Shown: piece by piece, positions 57,764-64,000 of the stretch
Position numbering within the stretch: the stretch's first letter is position 1
Layout of the letters: the number at the start of each line of letters is the position of its first letter
From: JABDMH01 sp965223215
Lineage (GTDB): Bacteria; Bacteroidota; Bacteroidia; Chitinophagales; Saprospiraceae
Direction of reading: 5' to 3'
NCBI GenBank assembly: GCA_965223215.1
Contig: CBDCVZ010000010.1
Location: 744,001 to 808,000, forward strand
Length of the DNA: 64,000 nucleotides
Notes under the pieces: model-generated
Databases searched by the model: none
What the model was told of the DNA's origin: nothing
Seen by the model: the letters and a program-made list of their open reading frames with translations, nothing else
Position numbers and translations under genes: made by a program

Positions 57764-58402
57764 ATCAGACCGCACAATAACTCATTTATGATTTCCGAGA
57801 TGCAGTACTAGGAAAATCAGATATTGATAACCAGTCTTGTCGGACTGATGCCTGATGATCTTGGGCCCGAATCGTGGATACAACGTTGATGCTATGCCAA
57901 TTGAGGAGTTTAGCTTCACGAATTTTACTTTAGATAAAGAAGAGAACATACCTCATCATCCTGGCGATCTTTATCCAAGGATTCAACCTTATCCGGTCTT
58001 AAACTGGTCTAAAAGGAGAAAATAAAATGAAACTTCAGGCTCATATCTAGATCTCAGTTTGGTGCCCAGGTATTCTCTGGTAATCACCTCATCTCTTGTC
58101 CGAGAGGTTCACAATTGGCCAGTTATGTTCTTTTATAAAAAAAAGTCCCGTTCCAAAGGTACACTACACCTCCTTGGAAAGCAAAATCATGGTGCGTGCT
58201 GATGAGTGGTTGGACCAGGACTAGACATTATGAAGAATCTCCTCGAGGTGGCGTACCAACATATTAAGAATGGAAGACTCTTAAGGTAAAAAGCTACGCA
58301 GATAATAAGTAGTATGTCTGGTAGTTAAGTGGAGGCAGAATTGGTATGACTTTTAATCCTTTGACCTGAAGCATAGTCAAACATCATTAAAAAGCCAATC
58401 CA
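57764..58402. other. intergenic stretch with a small open frame
   Basis: About 640 bases. A 44-codon plus-strand frame (EEFSFTNFTLDKEENIPHHP, ending NWSKRRK) ends before 58030 and is followed by another ATG. It has no recognised family and no clear start context. No other gene is supported. Confidence 0.3.
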
Positions 58403-59422
58403 TTGAGCAAAATCAACTATAAAATATTGATTCTAGCATGTCTTTCTCTAGTATTCCTAGAAGCATGCAGACCTGAAGACTCAAACTTTGATCAAATGAA
58501 TTTTGACCAGTTGCATAGCCGGTTTGCCGGTCTTCTTCCTCCAGATTTCATTAGTGCCCTGATTTACATGGGGGAATCCCTAGGGTATGAACTATCTACT
58601 CTTGAGGACATAGGTACGCGGATGTTACCTTGTCAAGGAGATCTCGAATGTTTAGAAATTAATCTTAAAAGAAACGAACTAGCTGATTTTGGACAAGCCC
58701 TCCGAACAACTACATTGCCAAATATTGAACTAGATCTTGATGATAACGAATTTTGGTTTAGTGATTATGATCGGGAAAGAAAGCAGCTGGTGCTTAATCA
58801 TCGGTCTTCAAATCTGTCTCTTCACTTTGACTTAGACAATGGATTGGATGATGGACGTCAACCCGGTATTATTCCACAAATAAATGGGACCAAATATGAA
58901 ACCAAGCGACTGGAGGCTACAATTAATTTGATTCGGCCTACCACGGATGCTGGAGACATTGACAACATTCGACTTCGGATAGAAGATGAAGTCGTCTATT
59001 ATCGATTTGAAGGAGGCTTATACAGTGCGCTTTCTAACAGCGATGATAATGATAAGGTATTTTTGGAGGGATCTTGTTCGATCCAATCAAATAAGGTGAT
59101 CCTTGAGTTACGTGGACTATACTACATTTTACTCCCAAAGGGAGGTACTAAAGTGACCTTTCAGGACGAACAGGGATCTGACAGCTTTACGGTCGGCACT
59201 GATGCAGATTTCTTGGTGTACAAGGAAAATGTCACAAGATTAGAAATTGCAGATGCCTTTCCCGCAAACATCGTGGTGCAAACCGATGCTAAACGACTCC
59301 AGTTTGATGCGAATTCGGAAAGCCCAGATTTCGAGCTAGATTTTGATCACTCCTATAAAGACCGAGGACAAAAAGTTGTAACTTCTTATCTCACCATTGA
59401 CGAAGAGTTATTGCCTAAATAA
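58403..59422 (+). CDS. hypothetical lipoprotein
   Basis: About 339 residues starting at TTG 58403, the only start that keeps the leader. The leader ends in a lipobox (FLEAC, about residues 18-22). The mature part is acidic with Asp/Asn-rich stretches (NIELDLDDNEFWFSDYDRER) and beta-rich C-terminal strands. No family is recognised. It has its own promoter region and no partner. Confidence 0.7.
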   Translation: MSKINYKILILACLSLVFLEACRPEDSNFDQMNFDQLHSRFAGLLPPDFISALIYMGESLGYELSTLEDIGTRMLPCQGDLECLEINLKRNELADFGQALRTTTLPNIELDLDDNEFWFSDYDRERKQLVLNHRSSNLSLHFDLDNGLDDGRQPGIIPQINGTKYETKRLEATINLIRPTTDAGDIDNIRLRIEDEVVYYRFEGGLYSALSNSDDNDKVFLEGSCSIQSNKVILELRGLYYILLPKGGTKVTFQDEQGSDSFTVGTDADFLVYKENVTRLEIADAFPANIVVQTDAKRLQFDANSESPDFELDFDHSYKDRGQKVVTSYLTIDEELLPK

Positions 59423-59833
59423 GGTAGAGGACTGATAAGGGTGAGCATCTAAGAAAAGACATGGCTACCTTTGTGGCCCTCCTTAGATTTGAATATAAGT
59501 CGCGTGAGCACTGCGAGGCTCATAGATATTTGTAACCTTTAAATATGGAAATGTGGTTCTACCTTTAGGAACCGTTACTTCTTGCTTCTCGGGGACTTTC
59601 CACGAGACATAACTCATAAGTTGAATCCAATAGACCAATTGTAGAGGACAAAAGGAAAATAGTGTTTTATTTAGGAAAACTCAAATCAGCAAGGGTTCTT
59701 GCGAATCATCATCATGTGTTGACTGCAACGTGGCAATGGGCACTCTGAACCCAACAAAGTATTCTTCATCTTCATTACTTTTTTCTCCGATCCCTCTTAG
59801 GAATCAAGCCCAAGCTTCTCTCAAAATCAAATG

Positions 59834-59857
59834 TGCCCATGCCAAGAGGCATGGGCA
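59834..59857. repeat. perfect 10-base hairpin
   Basis: TGCCCATGCC and GGCATGGGCA enclose AAGA. A second palindrome GCAGACT-TT-AGTCTGC lies at 59918-59933. No strong T-run follows on either strand. They lie in a 730-base stretch (59423-60150) with no gene. Confidence 0.45.
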
Positions 59858-60149
59858 TGCGTAAAATCCGTATTTATTTCAGGTGTTGGACATCAGCTAT
59901 CTGCTGACCCTTTTGATGCAGACTTTAGTCTGCAATAACCCGACAAGCTGCAAATGTACAGATTTTGACTTAGAGTCAATCTATTGTTGACAAATATTTT
60001 TTACCATTATGCTAAATAGATCTATATCTTACATTTATATATTATTGCTGATGTGATTTGTCAATATTTAGCGACAGAGCTAGATTTAGCCACCTTTTTT
60101 GACTCTAAGATAACTCCTTTACTTTAGTGCTTCTAGTCGATAACTATTA

Positions 60150-60400
60150 GATTACAGTTAACGTGGCCAAATATCTAATTGACAACGGCATCGAAATTAG
60201 CATTGGCAAGCAAAGGTAGAGCTATTGATAACGTTCTCATTGAAACTTCGTGGTGGCAGATAAGTATGAGTATCTTTTCTAAATACGCCGAATGAAGCAA
60301 AGGAGCTCTACAATGAAACATAAGGAATACATGGACTTCCAAACCATCAAAAAAAGCACATTTAGCACTTAGAAAGTAATACCTGCCGAGAAATATTAAG
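60150..60400 (+). pseudogene. decayed IS3-family transposase (ORF B, C-terminal part)
   Basis: Pieces in shifting frames read in order as AKYLIDNGIEISI, SKGRAIDNVLIETSWW, KYEYLF, LNTPNEAKELYNET and KEYMDF. This is the conserved end of IS3 ORF B (KGRALDNxFIERFWR, KYEYxYLN, LYxxxxEYxxFYN). At least four frameshifts and several stops make it dead. No inverted repeats were found. Confidence 0.75.
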
Positions 60401-60502
60401 GCAGTAAAACGTATTTTGTCACATTTAAATATTCAAGCTGTTTGGTTTAAACAAAGGGGGAAGGGGAAGGATAAAGATCACGCACAACACCTAACCACTA
60501 GT

Positions 60503-61918
60503 ATGGAAAAGGAGGTATATTCTTTTGGCGTTACAGTATTGGTAATATTATCAATTTGTCTTTTTTTTCAAAATGCCCTGAATGTATATTATGGATTGGA
60601 ATTGGGTTACCGTAGGTCTTTTTTACCTTGGCTCACCAGCATCGCGGTGCTTTCCCTAATTAGTCAATCGATATTGCTTGTTTTTTACGAGTCGAAAAAA
60701 TATTGGGTTGTTTTCTCATTGGCAAGTTTGACGATTTTAGCGTCTCTTTTTTCGTTCTGCGTTAGATACCTGACCGCAGGATATTACGAGCCCATTCCAC
60801 TTCGGCACATCGCCAACGTATGTCTTTTGGGTGCCAGTTTTCTGCTGGCACTAAGCCTCATTTTTTCGAAGGCAAAGGAAAACAAATATCTAAGGACCGT
60901 CGGCATCATGAGCGCTCCTTTGCACTTATTCATGGGGATACTCTCGTGGTTTTGGGGGACTAATTACCTCGGAATCGGTGTATGGTACTTTATAATGGAC
61001 CTTTTACCGGTACTTGGGTTTATGTATTGTCTTATTCCAATGCTATTCGCTCTTTGTCTTCGAAGTGAAGTATCTGCCCTCTACCCAAGCATGCCAAGGG
61101 GTACCCTGTTTAAGCGATTATATTTTTCGGTAGGTGTTTCTATCTCGATTGTTATGGTCTTACTGGGAGCAAATTTAGTACAGTCCTCCGATAAAAGGGT
61201 GCTTGCAGCTCAAACCAATTTCAAAGCCAAACAGATTGCAAAGAAGTTCGAAGAACATCTATATGTAAACAATGAGGGGCAATCCATTCAATACCAATTA
61301 CTTAGACCTATAAAATACGATTCAACAAAGAAATACCCGCTGGTAGTTGCACTGCACTCTGGTGCGGGTTGGGGCACGGACAACATTAGACAGTTTGAGG
61401 GATCTTGGTGTGCAGATTTTCTGTCAAAAAGAGAAAATCAGCTGAAATATCCTGCTTTTATTTTTGTACCGCAATGCGCTCCATGGCTTCAATTTGGTGC
61501 AATACCGAGTCCCCACAAGTCCGTTGACCACTTAATCTTTGAGATTATGGACATCCTTTTCAATGAGTTTTCTATTGATAGATCAAGAATATATGTCTCT
61601 GGTATGTCGCTAGGTGGATATGGCTCTTGGCACCTTATTAGCGAAAGGCCGGACCTTTTTGCAGCTGCAATTCCTATTGCAGGTGGGGGCAATCCACGAA
61701 GTGCGGCTAGATTAAAAGATATCGCGATTTGGGCATTTCATGGAGCTAGGGATAAGAACGTTCCGGTGCGATACACCAGAGATATGATTGAGGCCATAAA
61801 AACCCATGGTGGAAATCCTAGATACACCGAATTTGAAACGGCAGGGCACGGTCTATGGCATAAAATTCACGGAACATCCGAGCTGTTGCCGTGGCTCTTT
61901 GAACAAGAAAAACCGTAA
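60503..61918 (+). CDS. multi-pass membrane protein fused to an alpha/beta-hydrolase (esterase-like) domain
   Basis: About 471 residues from ATG 60503 (MEKEVYSFGVTV); a TTG at 60416 is in frame but lies at the edge of the IS3 remnant. Seven or eight hydrophobic segments occupy residues ~5-240 (for example LLGASFLLALSLIF, IVMVLLGANLV). The C-terminal ~235 residues are a hydrolase: oxyanion region VALHSGAGWG, nucleophile Ser in YVSGMSLGGYGSW, Asp in FHGARDKNVPV, His in TAGHGLWHKI. It resembles LpqC/dienelactone-type esterases. The active domain is probably periplasmic. Confidence 0.8.
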   Translation: MEKEVYSFGVTVLVILSICLFFQNALNVYYGLELGYRRSFLPWLTSIAVLSLISQSILLVFYESKKYWVVFSLASLTILASLFSFCVRYLTAGYYEPIPLRHIANVCLLGASFLLALSLIFSKAKENKYLRTVGIMSAPLHLFMGILSWFWGTNYLGIGVWYFIMDLLPVLGFMYCLIPMLFALCLRSEVSALYPSMPRGTLFKRLYFSVGVSISIVMVLLGANLVQSSDKRVLAAQTNFKAKQIAKKFEEHLYVNNEGQSIQYQLLRPIKYDSTKKYPLVVALHSGAGWGTDNIRQFEGSWCADFLSKRENQLKYPAFIFVPQCAPWLQFGAIPSPHKSVDHLIFEIMDILFNEFSIDRSRIYVSGMSLGGYGSWHLISERPDLFAAAIPIAGGGNPRSAARLKDIAIWAFHGARDKNVPVRYTRDMIEAIKTHGGNPRYTEFETAGHGLWHKIHGTSELLPWLFEQEKP

Positions 61919-62034
61919 TTGTCTTTTAGATTCTAATTATAGGGAGGACCTAACAAATTCTACATGAGCTCTTTATGGCCCTGGGCAAGTAAATTTAGCT
62001 CGCTGTCACGAGGAGAAAGAATCGCATTGACGCC

Positions 62035-62406
62035 CTAATCAAGATCAAACTCACCGGTCAGCAAATATTTCCGGCCACATTGGCTAATCATTTTGACCTG
62101 CACTCGCTGCCGACCGCTGGATAACCTAAATTGCCTTGGATCCACCACCCATTTGAAGGGAGCAACGGTTTGGGGACCTATGCGACGACCCTCAATGTAC
62201 AGGACAGCCTGGCTAAGCACTGATGGAATACGCGATTGCACTTTAACCTCGAATGTCTGACGATGAGACGCATTTGTTGGCAAATTAAGCCGGGAAGTGG
62301 TGTGGCAGAGTCTTGCCGCCGGCCTTTTGTAGACTTGATAATTTTGTGCGTGCATCTGTGAGATGGTCAAAGTAACCAATAGTGGTATGATGAATAGAGT
62401 TTTCAT
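62035..62406 (-). CDS. small secreted protein, three-member local family (copy 2)
   Basis: About 123 residues from ATG 62406 (MKTLFIIPLLVTLTISQMHA, a signal peptide); the longer frame to 62448 is less likely. The mature part has KVQSRIPSVLSQAVLYIEGR, then RIGPQTVAPFKWVVDP and KMISQCGRKYLLTG, matching the copies at 44.7 and 62.9 kb. Cysteines in RLCHTT and SQCGRK are in shared places. The function is unknown. Confidence 0.65.
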   Translation of the reverse strand: MKTLFIIPLLVTLTISQMHAQNYQVYKRPAARLCHTTSRLNLPTNASHRQTFEVKVQSRIPSVLSQAVLYIEGRRIGPQTVAPFKWVVDPRQFRLSSGRQRVQVKMISQCGRKYLLTGEFDLD

Positions 62407-62885
62407 AGTTCTTGCTTGTTGTTTTTGAGTGGCATCTAGATGGATCATAGGACTTTATGGATATTCCACGATAGATGAACATAGTCTGACCACAACAGTA
62501 CCTTTCTACCTATAGTGTATTGAGTTGTCCTGTATGTCCTGTGGCCATGAATTCTTCAAGTGCTGATCTCCAGTCAAGGCTATTGTGATCAACCACCGAG
62601 ACCACTCGTGGAATATGATGAATAAATTATGACCAAATAAACAGTAAGACCATTTTTAATCTGAATGATGGTTAAGGAGTTGTTCTGAGTTTTTTAACTT
62701 GAGCCGGGACAATTTCTATGGTTTAATACACTATTAGTTGAATCAACGCCTCGATGATTCCGTGATCAGGTCCAATCTCTCGGATAGATCATAGTTTTTC
62801 AAGAAAAATTGAAAGTAGGAATTTAGTCATTTTAGCTACTCCGCAAGCTATAAAGATTGGTCAATCATCAATAAAATTATTTAGT
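62407..62885. other. divergent intergenic region between two paralogues
   Basis: About 480 bases separate the two oppositely oriented copies. No gene or obvious promoter is seen; both promoters should be here. Confidence 0.35.
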
Positions 62886-63260
62886 ATGAAACGAATAATT
62901 GTTGCAGTATTTCTACTCTTTTCCATATTCCAAATATATGCTCAATCATCCTTTAGAATTAATCGATTGCCTATGCAATGCAACACACGTGCATTATTAG
63001 GTGTGCCAAAGAGTGTAGTTGAAAGCATCGATTTCCTCATTCGAGTTATTCCGAAAGTGCCAAATCATGTGAGTTACGTCGAACTGAGAATTGATGGCAG
63101 ATTAATAGGAAGAAAAAATGATGGGAATTATACCTGGAAAATAATACCAGATTTCCACATCAGAGGGCCAGGCCTGCACAAAGCACAGGCCAAATTAGTA
63201 ACGAAATGTGGAAATAGTTCGACGTGGGAGAGAACCTTTCGGGTGGATAAGTTGCGCTAG
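62886..63260 (+). CDS. small secreted protein, three-member local family (copy 3)
   Basis: This has 124 residues and a signal peptide (MKRIIVAVFLLFSIFQIYAQ). The mature part has RVIPKVPNHVSYVELRIDGR, then LIGRKNDGNYTWKI and KLVTKCGNSSTWERTFRV. The pattern and two cysteines (MQCN and TKCG) match the other two copies. It is probably a small disulfide-bonded secreted domain. The ATG at 62886 is the only good start. Confidence 0.7.
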   Translation: MKRIIVAVFLLFSIFQIYAQSSFRINRLPMQCNTRALLGVPKSVVESIDFLIRVIPKVPNHVSYVELRIDGRLIGRKNDGNYTWKIIPDFHIRGPGLHKAQAKLVTKCGNSSTWERTFRVDKLR

Positions 63261-64000
63261 TGTCCACTCACTCAATCATCACCACTCTGCACATAAAATG
63301 GCTCTAATGCCACCAAGCGGTACGGTATCACTTTGGAAACCGAAAGTAGACTGTGTGAGCAAGAATACTATCACAAAGCAAGCAACAAATCTCAACATCA
63401 AAATAAGGTATGAAATATAGCTGTTGTGATTTAGACTTTAACATAATGAAAGCTATCGGTTCATAAAGATTACAAGTCGAGAGCTCTAACCCTAGATCTT
63501 GACTTTGACTTCGATAGCCTCTACCAATCAACGATCCACAAGGTGATGGCCGTAGAGAATAATTTTGAAGATTTTCATGTGCTATGAAAGTTCTTGAATA
63601 CACTTCAAGATGGTCACACCGAAGTGATGTATGGTCAATTTCAGCTTGTTAGGATTTGGCTATGACCGCATTCGATTTGAATTTTCATGGTATCTTTTTC
63701 CAGGTAGCGAGTCAGAATTCCCATCCGCAGCAAATACTTTTAGGCTAACGCTGACCTACAGTGTCTAAGCACCAGTTGTTCTTCCTCCTTACATATATTA
63801 AGTAGAAGGACTATATCCAGCATGTAAAACCAATGCTTCTACTTAACATAATATTAATTATAGGAAAAGGGGCCTGAGTAAAACCAGACGGAAGAGCCAG
63901 CGAATCTAGTCCATTAAAGAAACTGCCTTTTTCAAATGAGCCGATGATTGCCTGGGATCCAGCCTTGTTCTGAAAAAGTGAGTGCGCAGTAGCATGATGG
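63261..64000. other. intergenic stretch to the window end, no supported gene
   Basis: Open frames at 63208-63420 (+) and 63328-63603 (-) overlap and lack motifs. Nothing else was recognised. Confidence 0.35.

Overview
The window comes from a member of the Bacteroidota, most likely a Saprospiraceae-like lineage. Pointers are a TonB-dependent receptor paired with a DUF4249 lipoprotein, a subtilase with a type IX secretion sorting domain, a LytTR regulator beside a periplasmic-propeller histidine kinase, several S74 'tail fiber domain' proteins, and one clear TTTG-N20-TATATTTG promoter. No tRNA, rRNA, CRISPR array, prophage or replication origin was seen. Coding density is low: many intergenic stretches exceed 400 bases, and several hold decayed genes.

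Layout. 1-1.58 kb: a clipped gene end and a small Lys-tailed protein. 1.6-7.5 kb: a three-gene RND efflux operon (adaptor, inner-membrane pump with a long Lys-rich tail, TolC-type channel). 7.6-11.7 kb: a minus-strand pair with a 4-base overlap, joining a propeller/GAF sensor to an ionotropic-glutamate-receptor-type potassium channel. 11.9-19.7 kb: a regulatory-domain protein with a degenerate M23-like segment, a class III cyclase-TolB-TPR protein, a DUF3788 protein, a metallo-beta-lactamase-fold enzyme, a SnoaL-like protein and a small membrane protein. 20-23.3 kb: DUF4249 lipoprotein plus TonB-dependent receptor. 23.6-24.5 kb: an ArsR regulator with a palindromic operator and an SRPBCC protein. 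24.6-27.9 kb: a propeller-linked adenylate cyclase. 28.5-38.6 kb: cell-surface proteins, including four S74 proteins (three in tandem), an M23-like protein and a mosaic pseudogene. 38.6-42.6 kb: a propeller histidine kinase with its LytTR regulator. 43.4-44.7 kb: an ISL3-family insertion sequence whose transposase is split at an A9 run. 44.7-52.8 kb: small secreted proteins, a frameshifted FISUMP remnant, then an ECF sigma factor cluster with two beta-lactamase-fold hydrolases and a TlpA-like protein. 53-64 kb: a small barrel-like protein, terminators, a subtilase, a dihydrofolate-reductase-like protein, a lipoprotein, an IS3 remnant, a membrane-anchored esterase, and two more members of the small secreted family seen at 44.7 kb.

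Themes. Three large sensors share the periplasmic propeller plus Y_Y_Y layout but have three different outputs: GAF with a linked ion channel, adenylate cyclase, and LytS-type kinase. Second-messenger and ion signalling therefore look prominent. The candidates for an undescribed system are the sensor/channel operon (7.6-11.7 kb), the S74 tandem operon ending in an M23-like protein (32.1-36.4 kb), and the three-member small secreted family (44.7, 62.0, 62.9 kb). All functions are read from sequence patterns; no database search was run.
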